From: Roseiarcus sp963776665
Lineage (GTDB): Bacteria; Pseudomonadota; Alphaproteobacteria; Rhizobiales; Beijerinckiaceae
Assembly: GCA_963776665.1 (NCBI GenBank)
Contig: CAVZNQ010000042.1
Span: 39,428 to 103,427, forward strand
DNA length: 64,000 nt
Reading direction: 5' to 3'
Made by a program: the position numbers and the translations under genes. This document shows positions 33,777 through 42,625 of this stretch, in pieces; the stretch's first letter is position 1, and every line of letters begins with the position of its first letter. A model generated the notes under the pieces. That model did no database searches. It was not told where the DNA came from and saw nothing but the letters and a program-made list of their open reading frames with translations.

Positions 33777-34211
33777 ATGATGCCAAACTTCGAATATAGA
33801 CTCGCTTCCGGGCACTCGGTTCGCTATCTCGACGTCGGGCCCATGATCAGCGCGCTTCGCTTCCAGCCGTCCGATTTCGAATTTTCTCATGGCTGGCTGA
33901 ACCATGTGCCAAGCCGCCATCGCTTCCACTTCGACCGCGGCGGGCGGGTGACGATCGACGCGCTTTGCGGCTGCGCCGCGCTGTCGGTCAGGCCCGAGCA
34001 GGCCGACGAACTCCATACGATGTTCAAGACCTGGCGCCATGCCTACTGGGTCCCGCTGGAGACCAACCGCGAGTTTGCGTCGCACTTCCGCGCCCCGAAT
34101 GGCTGGGTCCAATTGTTCCGCGACATTCGCATGGCCTGGCGGCGCTTTCGCCGCGAAGTCGAACCGGCGACCATCCCCGTTGAGGCGGTGTCGGCGACGC
34201 CGGCGGAATAG
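33777..34211 (+). CDS. Hypothetical protein, predicted general stress regulon member
   Basis: 144 residues, soluble, with no signal or membrane segment. It begins MMPNFEYRLASGHSVRYLD. The middle has HRFHFDRGGRVTIDALCGCAALSVRP, and a basic patch RDIRMAWRRFRREVE is near the end. No family is recognised. A good ribosome site (TTAGGAGA) precedes the ATG; ATG 33780 is an equal alternative. An exact EcfG-type promoter lies directly upstream and a strong terminator lies 74 bases after the stop, so it appears to be a one-gene stress transcript. Confidence 0.75.
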   Translation: MMPNFEYRLASGHSVRYLDVGPMISALRFQPSDFEFSHGWLNHVPSRHRFHFDRGGRVTIDALCGCAALSVRPEQADELHTMFKTWRHAYWVPLETNREFASHFRAPNGWVQLFRDIRMAWRRFRREVEPATIPVEAVSATPAE

Positions 34212-34284
34212 GCCCGCCTCGTCAGCCGAAGCCGCGCCGCCCGCCCGCGGCGCGGCGCGCCGGTTCGTCGATCGGATCCCAACG

Positions 34285-34310
34285 CTGCGCGAGGGGTCGC
34301 GCAGTTTTTT
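34285..34310 (+). terminator. Rho-independent terminator
   Basis: CTGCGCGA, loop GGGG, TCGCGCAG, then six T residues: a perfect eight-base stem with a T-run. It ends the transcript of the hypothetical gene at 33777-34211. Confidence 0.85.
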
Positions 34311-34629
34311 CGACAATCTCTTTCGGAAAATCATTATTCGTGCTATGGTGCGTTTCGCCATCCCTACGGGGATCGATTGTCAGCAAGATGTGGAGTCGCC
34401 GAAGGTCGGCGCGTATTGTACGCCGCCAACATGAATTTGATCGGCCTTTCGGCCGAGAAAGAAAAAATGGCTAGGGGGTCAGCGCAACTCATTGAAAAGG
34501 CTCGATTCGGACAAGCAGAATCAAGGAAATCAAACCGTATTCGTTGGATTTCCTTTGCTGGATTTGGCTAGGCTTGGCCGGATTTGGCTCAGTTTGGGAT
34601 TGGTTTGGAAAGACTTCGCGGCGCCGCCC
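34311..34629. other. AT-richer convergent gap
   Basis: Between the terminator and the rhaI stop. It has lower GC than its surroundings and holds several short hairpins (for example TCGGCC-TTTC-GGCCGA near 34440-34455 and GGCG...CGCC near 34410-34425). Near 34545-34610 there are imperfect repeats of GGATTTGGCT. A 46-64 residue open frame here has no supporting feature. A small RNA is possible but not shown. Confidence 0.3.
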
Positions 34630-35922
34630 TCAAACGATGCCCGACGATGAACCCGCGACCGCCGGCCGCTCCTTCGCCTTGACCTTGCGATAGTTCGAAG
34701 CCCGATACACGGCGATCGGGTCGATCGCGCCGCCATTGCGCAACCGCGCCTCGGCCAGGATCGGCGAGACGTCGGTGACGAAGCCGGCCTTCAGAATGCG
34801 GTGGGCGAGCATGACGTCGTTCGCGCCTTGCGCGCCGGCAAGCGCTTCGCGGTCGACGACAAGCGCTTGCGCATAAGCGCGCTGCGTCTCCATCGCCGAC
34901 GCCATTAGGCTCTCGATCGGATCGGTGACGTTGTGCGACTGGTCGAGCATATAGGCGGGATCAAAGCCCGCCGCGCCCCGCGCGCTCGCATCGACAAGTT
35001 CGTTGAAGACGAGGAACAGGCGGAACGGATCGATCGATCCGGCGTCGAGGTCGTCGTCGCCATATTTGGAATCGTTGAAGTGGAACCCGGCCAGCCGGCC
35101 GGCGCGGATGAGCCGGGACACGATCTGCTCGATGTTGACGTTCGGCGCATGGTGTCCGAGGTCGACCAGGCAATGGGCCTTGGGCCCCAGCGCCTGCGCC
35201 GCCATGAGGCTGGTTCCCCAGTCTGAGATCACCGTCGAATAGAACGCGGGCTCGTAAAGCTTGTGCTCGAGGAACACGCGCCAGCCGCCGGGCAGGCGCG
35301 CGTAAATCTCACCCATTGATTCGAGGTACCAGTCGAACGCGCGATTGAGGTTCGATTGCCCGGGAAAATTCGAACCGTCGGCGATCCACACCGTCAGCGC
35401 CTTTGACCCCAGTTTCTGGCCGATTTCAATGCATTCGACATTGTGAGCGACCGCCTGACCGCGCACGGCCTTCTCGCTGTGGCTGAGCGAACCGAACTTG
35501 TACGAGAGCTTCTGATCCGGCGCATCCTGAAAGGTGTTCGAGTTGACGGCGTCGAAGCCGACGCCGAGCGCCGCGGCGCGTTCGGCAAGCTCCTTGTAGT
35601 CGTCGACCTTGTCCCAGGGGAAATGCGGCGAGCAGGTCGGCGTCGCACGCGTGAGCTGATGGATCGTCGCGCAGTCCTCGAGCTTGTCGACAATGCCGCG
35701 CGGTTCGCCGGGCCCCGGAAAGCGGGCGAAGCGCGTCCCGCCTGTGCCCACGCCCCAGGTCGGCACGGCTACGGCGAACGTCGCTACCTTGCGCGTGATC
35801 GCCTCGATATCGACGCGAGCGCGCTCAAAGCGCTGGCCAAGCGCCGCGTAGTCCTCGGCCTGCCCGGCGGCCAGGGTCTTGTTCTCCTCCTCGATCAGGG
35901 ACGCTGGGATTCGATAAGCCAT
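34630..35922 (-). CDS. rhaI: L-rhamnose isomerase, rhizobial type
   Basis: 430 residues. It matches the rhizobial L-rhamnose catabolism isomerase: a TIM barrel with SNTFQDAPDQKLSYKFGSLSH, WIADGSNFPGQSN, EHKLYEPAFYSTV, CLVDLGHHAPNVNIEQ and GFHFNDSKYGDDDLDAGSIDPF, where the Asp, His and Glu residues bind the metal. It converts L-rhamnose to L-rhamnulose. It follows rhaD by 24 bases on the same strand, forming a rhaDI operon divergent from the transport genes. Confidence 0.95.
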   Translation of the reverse strand: MAYRIPASLIEEENKTLAAGQAEDYAALGQRFERARVDIEAITRKVATFAVAVPTWGVGTGGTRFARFPGPGEPRGIVDKLEDCATIHQLTRATPTCSPHFPWDKVDDYKELAERAAALGVGFDAVNSNTFQDAPDQKLSYKFGSLSHSEKAVRGQAVAHNVECIEIGQKLGSKALTVWIADGSNFPGQSNLNRAFDWYLESMGEIYARLPGGWRVFLEHKLYEPAFYSTVISDWGTSLMAAQALGPKAHCLVDLGHHAPNVNIEQIVSRLIRAGRLAGFHFNDSKYGDDDLDAGSIDPFRLFLVFNELVDASARGAAGFDPAYMLDQSHNVTDPIESLMASAMETQRAYAQALVVDREALAGAQGANDVMLAHRILKAGFVTDVSPILAEARLRNGGAIDPIAVYRASNYRKVKAKERPAVAGSSSGIV

Positions 35923-35946
35923 TGCCGCTCCCTCCCTTTCGCCTCG

Positions 35947-38052
35947 TCAGCGGGTGAAGCTGACGGCGTTTCCGGCGTCGACGTTGAGGATGTTGCCGGT
36001 GCTTTTCGCCGAGAGATCGGACGCGAAGTAGTAGACCGCCTCGGCGATGTCCTCGGGGAAGACAGAGCGTTTGAGCAGCGAACGCTGGCGGTAAACCTCC
36101 TCCAGATCGGACTCGGCAACCTTGTTCGACGCGGCGCGCTGCGCCCGCCACTCCCCCTGCCAGATCTTCGAGCCGCGCAGAACCGCGTCGGGATTCACGG
36201 TATTGGCGCGGATGCCGTAGGGCGCGCCTTCGAGCGCAAGGCAGCGCGCGAGATGAACCTCCGCCGCCTTAGCGGCGCAATAGGCCGAGGCGCCGGCGGA
36301 GGCCGCAAGCGCGTTCTTCGAGGCGATGAAAACGATACTGCCGCCGAGCCCCTGATCCTTCATGATCCGGTAGCCGGCGCGCGCCGAGAGAAAATAACCG
36401 GTCGCGAGGATCGAAATGTTGCGGTCCCAAAGCTCGAGGGAAGTGTCCTCGAACGCGGCTGCGGAGGCGATGCCAGCATTGGCGACGACGATGTCGACGC
36501 CGCCATAGGCGAGAACGGCTTCGCGGAACGCGGCGTCGGTCGCGGATTCGCTGGTCACGTCCACATGAACGCCGTGGACTACGTCCTTGCCGAACCGTTT
36601 GCCGAACTCGCCTACCGTCGCCTCAAGGCTCTGCGCGTCGATGTCGGCGAGCACAACGCAGGCGCCCTCGGCCGTGAGGCGGGCCGCGATCGCCTGTCCG
36701 ATGCCCCCCGCGCCGCCGGTCACGAGCGCCACTTGGCCGGCGAGGGACTTGGGCTTGGGCATGCGCTGGAGCTTCGCTTCCTCGAGGCGCCAATATTCGA
36801 TGTTGAACGCCTCCTGCTCGGCGAGCCCGACATAGCGGCTGACCGCCGAAGCGCCACGCATCACGTTGATCGCGTTGAGATAGAATTCCGCGGCGATGCG
36901 CGCGGTCGATTTGTCCTTCGCGAACGACAGCATGCCGACGCCCGGGACGAGATAGATCACCGGGTTCGGATCGCGCATCGCCGGGGAATCGGGGTGCTTG
37001 CATCGCTTGTAGTAGGCCGCGTAGTCGGCGCGATAGTCGGCGAGCGTCCCCTCAAGCGAGCCGACCACGACGTCGAGATTGCGCGAAGCCGGATCGAACC
37101 CGAGCACGAGGGGCCGGATCTTGGTGCGCAGGAAATGGTCGGGGCAGGAGGTCCCGAGCGCCGCGAGCGGCTTGAGTTCGCGCGAATTGACGAACTCCAT
37201 GACCGCCGGGGCGTCGGTGAAATGTCCGACCTTGCGGTCGCCGGCGGAAATGAGCTTGCGAATGGCCGGCAGGAGCTTCGCGGCGACGTCGCGCCGCTCC
37301 ATACGCGGGAGAGCCTCGACGCGCGAACCGCCAAAGGCCTCGCCGCGCCCATTCTCGCCGAGCCAGCGGGCAGCCTTGTTGATCATCTCGAGCGTGGTCT
37401 GGTAGCAGGCCTTGGCGGTCGGGCCCCAGGTGAATAGGCCGTGCCCACCGAGGACGACGCCCCGCATCTTTGGATTGGCTTCGGCCATCGAGCCGAGCTT
37501 GAGCCCGAGGTCGAAACCCGGCCGCTGCCAGGGCAGGAAACCAAGCTCCCCGCGATAGATCTCGCGCGTCAGCGCCTCGGCGTTCTCGCTCGCCGCAATC
37601 GCGATGACCGCGTCGGCATGAACATGGTCGACATGCGCGTGAGGGACGAAGCCGTGCAGCGGCGTGTCGATCGAGGTCGCGCGCGGGTTGAGGTTGAAGG
37701 TGCAATGGTCAAACAGCGCGACCATCTCGTCCTCGTGCGCGATGCCGCGATAGCGCGACTTGAGGCCGAGAAGCTTGTCGAGATAGAGCGTCGCGAAGCC
37801 ATCGAGCTTCATCGACCCGATGTCGCCGCCGGAGCCCTTGACCCAGAGAACCGTCGCCGGCGCTCCCGTAAGCGGATCGGTCGCCGCCACCTTGGCCGAG
37901 GTGTTGCCGCCGCCAAAATTGGTGATGCGTAGATCGCTGCCGAGCAGGTTCGAGCGGTAGAGCAGCAGACCCGGCTCGTCGAGGGATTGCGCACGCTCGT
38001 CGTCCCAAAGATCGGGCAAGGGAGCGTCAAAACGAGGATTTTCGCCACCCAT
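35947..38052 (-). CDS. rhaD: Bifunctional rhamnulose-1-phosphate aldolase / lactaldehyde dehydrogenase
   Basis: 701 residues. The N-terminal ~420 residues are a class II aldolase: ITNFGGGNTSAKV, metal His residues in FVPHAHVDHVHADAV and VVLGGHGLFTWGP. The C-terminal ~270 residues are a short-chain dehydrogenase: ALVTGGAGGIGQAIA for NAD, VVANAGIA, and the active YCAAK (SAYCAAKAAEV). The fusion cleaves rhamnulose-1-phosphate to DHAP and lactaldehyde and oxidises or reduces the aldehyde. The start ATG 38052 has GGAGGAACGACC before it. The nearby direct repeats are probably its operator. Confidence 0.95.
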   Translation of the reverse strand: MGGENPRFDAPLPDLWDDERAQSLDEPGLLLYRSNLLGSDLRITNFGGGNTSAKVAATDPLTGAPATVLWVKGSGGDIGSMKLDGFATLYLDKLLGLKSRYRGIAHEDEMVALFDHCTFNLNPRATSIDTPLHGFVPHAHVDHVHADAVIAIAASENAEALTREIYRGELGFLPWQRPGFDLGLKLGSMAEANPKMRGVVLGGHGLFTWGPTAKACYQTTLEMINKAARWLGENGRGEAFGGSRVEALPRMERRDVAAKLLPAIRKLISAGDRKVGHFTDAPAVMEFVNSRELKPLAALGTSCPDHFLRTKIRPLVLGFDPASRNLDVVVGSLEGTLADYRADYAAYYKRCKHPDSPAMRDPNPVIYLVPGVGMLSFAKDKSTARIAAEFYLNAINVMRGASAVSRYVGLAEQEAFNIEYWRLEEAKLQRMPKPKSLAGQVALVTGGAGGIGQAIAARLTAEGACVVLADIDAQSLEATVGEFGKRFGKDVVHGVHVDVTSESATDAAFREAVLAYGGVDIVVANAGIASAAAFEDTSLELWDRNISILATGYFLSARAGYRIMKDQGLGGSIVFIASKNALAASAGASAYCAAKAAEVHLARCLALEGAPYGIRANTVNPDAVLRGSKIWQGEWRAQRAASNKVAESDLEEVYRQRSLLKRSVFPEDIAEAVYYFASDLSAKSTGNILNVDAGNAVSFTR

Positions 38053-38082
38053 GGTCGTTCCTCCGAAGACGTGTGATTTTCG

Positions 38083-38102
38083 CCAATCGATAGCCAATCG
38101 AT
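38083..38102. promoter_or_regulatory. Direct-repeat operator candidate of the rha regulon
   Basis: CCAATCGAT occurs twice, at 38083-38091 and 38094-38102, with an 11-base period, one helical turn. It is 31 bases upstream of rhaD in the divergent rhaD/rhaR region. DeoR-type regulators often bind such phased direct repeats, so RhaR is the likely ligand-controlled binder. Confidence 0.5.
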
Positions 38103-38253
38103 CGCCTCGCGTCAATGTTCTTGCATGTTTTGCGCTGTGATGATCGATCCTGCCCAGGGAGATGAGCGAACCTGAGCAGACATGATTGACACTGTCCAGG
38201 CCCTGTGGCACTGAGGCGACAACGACCTGATAAACGGGGAAACGGCCAGGGCC

Positions 38254-39066
38254 ATGCGCGAGAGACAGCGCGTCGAGATTGTCCGCAATCTGCTCGCTGC
38301 GCAGGGATTCCTCTCCATCCCCGATCTAATGGCTGCGACGGGCGTTTCTGCGGCCTCGGCCCGACGCGATGCCGGGCGCCTGGCTGAAGCGGGCTTCGGC
38401 GAGCGCGTCTACGGCGGCATCCAGGCGATCGGCGGCGCCTTCTCGCGGCGGATGTCGCAGCCGCCGCTCGAGACCCAAGCCTTTGACGTCAGCCGGATGG
38501 TCAACATCGACGCCAAGCGCGCAATCGCGCGCCGGGCGCTCGAAATGTGCGTCGACGGCGACGCCATCATCGTCAACGGAGGCACGACCACCTTTCAGAT
38601 GGCGGAATTCCTGCGCGACCGGCGCCTGAAGATTCTCACCAATTCCTATCCGCTCGCCGAGTTTCTCATTCATCAGACCCAGAACCGCGTCGCGCTGCCG
38701 GGCGGGGAGGTCTATCGCGAGCAGAAGCTCATCGTCGCGCCTTTTGACGACGACGCGATCCAGCACTATTCGGCCCGCATCATGTTCATGAGTGCGATCT
38801 CGATCGGCCCGCTCGGCGTGATCGAGGGCGACCCGCTCATCGCCCGCGCGGAAGCCAAACTTCTCAGGCGCGCGGACAAGCTGGTCGTGCTCGCTGACGG
38901 CTCGAAATTCGCGCAGCGGGGAAGCCTTGTGGTTTGCCCCCTGTCTCGCATTCATGCGCTCATCACCGATCCGGCAGCGCCGCCCGAGGCGCTCGCGATG
39001 CTGCGTGAGGCAGGGGTGGAGACGATCGTCGTCGATTCCGAGCCCCGCGCGACGGAAGCGGCGTGA
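38254..39066 (+). CDS. rhaR: DeoR-type regulator of rhamnose use
   Basis: 270 residues. The N-terminal DeoR helix-turn-helix reads RQRVEIVRNLLAAQGFLSIPDLMAATGVSAASARRD. The C-terminal DeoRC sugar-phosphate domain has IVNGGTTTFQMAEFL and ADKLVVLADGSKF. In Rhizobium leguminosarum the RhaR homologue is a negative regulator of the rha operons. It is the first gene of the plus-strand operon; its stop overlaps the rhaT GTG start. Confidence 0.92.
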   Translation: MRERQRVEIVRNLLAAQGFLSIPDLMAATGVSAASARRDAGRLAEAGFGERVYGGIQAIGGAFSRRMSQPPLETQAFDVSRMVNIDAKRAIARRALEMCVDGDAIIVNGGTTTFQMAEFLRDRRLKILTNSYPLAEFLIHQTQNRVALPGGEVYREQKLIVAPFDDDAIQHYSARIMFMSAISIGPLGVIEGDPLIARAEAKLLRRADKLVVLADGSKFAQRGSLVVCPLSRIHALITDPAAPPEALAMLREAGVETIVVDSEPRATEAA

Positions 39067-40610
39067 GCGCGCGCCCCGCATCCGAAACGGCGTCCGGTCC
39101 GGCTCCGCTGCTCGAGGTGCGCGATATCGAGAAGACATTTCCCGGGGTCCGGGCGCTTTCGGGAGTGTCGTTCGAAGTCCGGGCTGGCGAGGTTCATGCG
39201 CTCCTCGGAGAAAATGGCGCGGGCAAATCGACGCTAATCAAGATAATTTCCGGGGTCTACGAACCCGACCGAGGCTCGATCTTGATCGGCGGGCGGGAGA
39301 CTCGCTTCGCCTCCCCGGAGGACGCCAAGCGCGCGGGCGTCGCGACGATCTATCAGGAGCTGCTACTATTCCCCGAGCTGACGGTTGCGGAGAACATTTT
39401 CCTCGGCCATGCGCCACGCGCAGGAATGGGCCGTATCGACTGGCGCGCCATGCGCGACAGGGCGGAGGCGCTCCTCGCCTCGCTGGAGATTGACGATCTC
39501 GCGGCGAACCAGATCGTCGGCGCGCTCTCCGTTGGCAATCGCCAGCGGGTCGAGATCCTACGCGCGCTGTCTCACGATGCACGAATCCTCATCATGGACG
39601 AGCCGACCGCGGCGCTGACGGAGAGCGACGTGACGCGGCTCTTCGACATCGTTCGCCGTCTCAGGGCTCGCGGCGTCGGAATCGTCTATATCAGTCACCG
39701 TCTCGACGAGATTTTCACCATAGGCGACCGCGTTACCGTGCTTCGCGACGGCGCTTACGTCGGGGCGCGCAATGTGGCCGACACGAATGCCTCTGATCTC
39801 GTGCAGATGATGGTCGGAAGGCGGATCGACAACCTCTTTCCGAAGACCACGGTCCCCATCGGCGCCCCCGTGCTGCAGGCGCGCGATATCGTGCGTCATC
39901 CGATGACCAAGAGCGTCAGCCTGACAGTGCGAGCAGGCGAGATCGTCGGGCTGGCCGGCCTAGTCGGTTCGGGGCGCAGCGAACTCGCCCAGACGCTGTT
40001 CGGAATCACGCCGGCGGAGTCGGGCGAGATCCGCCTTATGGGCGAGGGCGTCAAGATCAGCTCGGCTGAGAGCGCGCGCTCGAAGGGGATCGCCTATGTC
40101 CCGGAAGACCGCGGAGTTCAAGGCCTTGTGCGGCCAATGAGCGTCCTGCACAATTTTTCGCTGGCGGCGCTCGGCGGGCTGTCCCGTGCGGGCTTCATCG
40201 ACCGTGGCGCGGAGCGGCGAATGGCGGAGGAGGGCGTCCGGCGCTTCAGGGTCAAGACGAGTTCTGTCGGAGAAATCGCAGGGCGCCTCTCTGGGGGCAA
40301 TCAGCAGAAGATCGTGCTCGGCAAATGGCTCGCCAACAATCCGAAACTGCTCATTCTCGACGAGCCGACGCGCGGCATCGACGTCGGCGCCAAGGCCGAA
40401 ATCCATCGCCTGATGACCGAACTCGCTGGCGAGGGCGTCGCAATCCTGATGATCTCGAGCGAATTGCCGGAAGTGCTAGGCATGAGCGATCGGGTGCTGG
40501 TCATGCGCGAGGGACGGATTGTCGCCGAGTTTGATCGGGCGCATGCGACCTCCGAGACGGTCGGGGCGGCGATGATGGGAGAGGCGGCGAGCGTGGAGAG
40601 GGCGGCATGA
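39063..40610 (+). CDS. rhaT: Rhamnose ABC transporter ATP-binding protein
   Basis: 515 residues, start GTG. Two fused ABC cassettes as in RbsA: Walker A GENGAGKST at 49-57, first signature LSVGNRQRVEIL, Walker B ILIMDEPTAAL. The second cassette has a degenerate Walker A (GLVGSGRSELA) but an intact LSGGNQQKIVLGKWL and LLILDEPTRGID. It powers sugar import. It overlaps rhaP by four bases. Confidence 0.95.
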   Translation: MSARPASETASGPAPLLEVRDIEKTFPGVRALSGVSFEVRAGEVHALLGENGAGKSTLIKIISGVYEPDRGSILIGGRETRFASPEDAKRAGVATIYQELLLFPELTVAENIFLGHAPRAGMGRIDWRAMRDRAEALLASLEIDDLAANQIVGALSVGNRQRVEILRALSHDARILIMDEPTAALTESDVTRLFDIVRRLRARGVGIVYISHRLDEIFTIGDRVTVLRDGAYVGARNVADTNASDLVQMMVGRRIDNLFPKTTVPIGAPVLQARDIVRHPMTKSVSLTVRAGEIVGLAGLVGSGRSELAQTLFGITPAESGEIRLMGEGVKISSAESARSKGIAYVPEDRGVQGLVRPMSVLHNFSLAALGGLSRAGFIDRGAERRMAEEGVRRFRVKTSSVGEIAGRLSGGNQQKIVLGKWLANNPKLLILDEPTRGIDVGAKAEIHRLMTELAGEGVAILMISSELPEVLGMSDRVLVMREGRIVAEFDRAHATSETVGAAMMGEAASVERAA

Positions 40611-41602
40611 GCGCCTCCGCGATCGCCGGCACGGCGCGCGTGCAGAGCGGCGGCCTGAGGCGTATTGCCTCCCAGGAAGCCCTGCTCGCGCTCGCGGTGA
40701 TCGGCCTGGCCGTCGTCGTCGGCTTCATCAATCCGCGGTTTCTGGCGACCCGCAATCTCTCCGACCTTCTGCTCGGCAACGCCTATATCGCCATCGCCGC
40801 GATAGGCATGTCGATGGTGATCATATCCGGCAACATTGATATTTCGGTCGGCGCGCTGATCGGCGTACTGGCGACGATCAGCGGCTCGCTCGCGGTGGCG
40901 GGCGCGCCAATTCTCGTGAGCTGGCTCGTCCCCCTCGTCCTCGGCGTCGTGGTGATGGCGGCTCAGGGCGCGGTCGTCGCCTATTTGCGCATTCCGGCCA
41001 TCGTCGTGACGCTCGGCATGCTCTCGATCCTTAAGGGCGGCCTCATCAGCGTCACCGGTGGAAAATGGATCACCGATCTGCCGCAGAACTTCCATCTTGC
41101 CGATCTCGCCGTCCTCAGCGTTCCTATGCCGGTCGTCATCATGGTTCTGGCGACCGCACTTGCCGCGGCGTGGATGCGCTACAGCTCCAGCGGCCGCGCA
41201 ATCTACGCGACGGGAGGGAACGCGGAAGCGGCGCGCCTCTGCGGCGTAAACCCCCGGCGGACGGTCGTCATGGTCTTCGCGCTGCACGGGTTTTTCGCCG
41301 GCATCGCGACCCTCGTCTATGCGACCCAATTGCGGGTGATCCAGTCGACCACGCCTCCGGGCCTCGAGTTGACGGTCATCACCGCGGCTGTCGTCGGCGG
41401 GGTCAGCATTCTTGGCGGCGTCGGCACCGTCATCGGGTCGACCCTCGCCGCGATCCTGATCGCCGAAATCACGAGCGCGCTCGTCTTCATCAACGTCTCT
41501 CCGTACTGGACCGACGCCCTTCGTGGCGGCCTCATCCTCGCGACGGTCATCGCCGACATCCTGCGTCGTCAGCGCCGCGCCGCCAGGGGATGGTCGAAAT
41601 GA
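40607..41602 (+). CDS. rhaP: Rhamnose ABC transporter permease
   Basis: 331 residues, eight to ten membrane helices of the RbsC/BPD_transp_2 family. AIAAIGMSMVIISGNIDISVGAL is the conserved N-terminal loop; TGGNAEAARLCGVNPRR is the EAA-like coupling loop, and GGVSILGGVGTVIGSTLAA is near the C-terminus. It pairs with RhaQ to form the membrane channel. Stop and rhaQ start share ATGA. Confidence 0.94.
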   Translation: MSASAIAGTARVQSGGLRRIASQEALLALAVIGLAVVVGFINPRFLATRNLSDLLLGNAYIAIAAIGMSMVIISGNIDISVGALIGVLATISGSLAVAGAPILVSWLVPLVLGVVVMAAQGAVVAYLRIPAIVVTLGMLSILKGGLISVTGGKWITDLPQNFHLADLAVLSVPMPVVIMVLATALAAAWMRYSSSGRAIYATGGNAEAARLCGVNPRRTVVMVFALHGFFAGIATLVYATQLRVIQSTTPPGLELTVITAAVVGGVSILGGVGTVIGSTLAAILIAEITSALVFINVSPYWTDALRGGLILATVIADILRRQRRAARGWSK

Positions 41603-42570
41603 GCCTTGCGAGCGAAGCGCCCGCCCGCGGGATACCATGGTGGCTGAAGCGTCACGAGACGCTGCTCGCGATCATCCTCGGGATCGCGTTAGTCGGTCTG
41701 GGCGCTGCCAACGGGCGTTTTCTGACCGTCGACAACCTCCTGAATCAAGGCCGGCTGATGACCGAGATCGGCCTGATCGCGCTGCCGATGACTTTCATCA
41801 TCATCACCGGCGGAATTGATCTTTCGGTCGGCGCGGTGGTGGGCCTCTGTGCGATCATGCTCGGCTATTCGTGGAAGAATTTCGGCTTTCCCCTACCGGT
41901 CGCGATCGCCTTCGCGCTCGCGGTCGGCGGCTTCGCCGGTTTCGTCAATGGGCTCGTCATTACACGGATCAAGGTGCCGCCGCTCATCATGACGATCGCC
42001 ACGCTCGCGCTCTATCGCGGCCTCGCCGAAGGGATCAGCCAGGCCCATTCGGTTCGCGGCTATCCCGAATGGTTCTATGTCCTCGGCCAGGGTGACCTCT
42101 TTGGGGTGCCGACGCAGCTCGCTATTCTCGTGATCCTTATCGTGATTGCCGGCGTCGCGCTCGACCGGACGACCTTCGGCCGCACCCTCTACGCGATCGG
42201 CGCCAACGAGACGGCCGCGCGCTTTTCCGCGTTGTCGGTCGATCGGGCCAAGCTCATCGTCTACACCTTGTCGGGCCTGGCTTCGGGCCTCGCCGCCATC
42301 GTGCTCGTCTCCCGCGTGACGACGACGCGCATGGACATGGGGATGGGATATGAGCTCGACGTCATCGCCGCGGTCGTTCTTGGGGGAACCAGCATCTTCG
42401 GCGGCTCTGGCACAATCTGGGGCACGGCGATCGGCCTGGTGATGATACAGCTTCTCAAAAACGGTCTGGCATTGACGGGCGTCAAGGGCGACGCAACAAT
42501 CGTCGTTATCGGCGTGGCGCTCATTCTTTCAGTGCTTATCGCCAGCTCGCTACAACGCCGCAGCGACTGA
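41599..42570 (+). CDS. rhaQ: Rhamnose ABC transporter permease
   Basis: 323 residues of the same RbsC-like family. It has IALPMTFIIITGGIDLSVGA, the coupling loop IGANETAARFSALSVDR and GGTSIFGGSGTIWGTAIG. The start ATG 41599 overlaps the rhaP stop with AGGGGA upstream; ATG 41590 three codons earlier is possible. It is the second half of the RhaPQ permease dimer. Confidence 0.94.
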   Translation: MSLASEAPARGIPWWLKRHETLLAIILGIALVGLGAANGRFLTVDNLLNQGRLMTEIGLIALPMTFIIITGGIDLSVGAVVGLCAIMLGYSWKNFGFPLPVAIAFALAVGGFAGFVNGLVITRIKVPPLIMTIATLALYRGLAEGISQAHSVRGYPEWFYVLGQGDLFGVPTQLAILVILIVIAGVALDRTTFGRTLYAIGANETAARFSALSVDRAKLIVYTLSGLASGLAAIVLVSRVTTTRMDMGMGYELDVIAAVVLGGTSIFGGSGTIWGTAIGLVMIQLLKNGLALTGVKGDATIVVIGVALILSVLIASSLQRRSD

Positions 42571-42625
42571 GAAGAAACAGAAGGTTGGCCGCGATGTGGC
42601 GGCGAAGCAGGGAAGGAAAGCGACG

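Noticed and set aside
34377..34571. 64-residue plus-strand open frame before the rhaI end
   Set aside because: No ribosome site or promoter; lies after a strong terminator in AT-richer repeat-like DNA.
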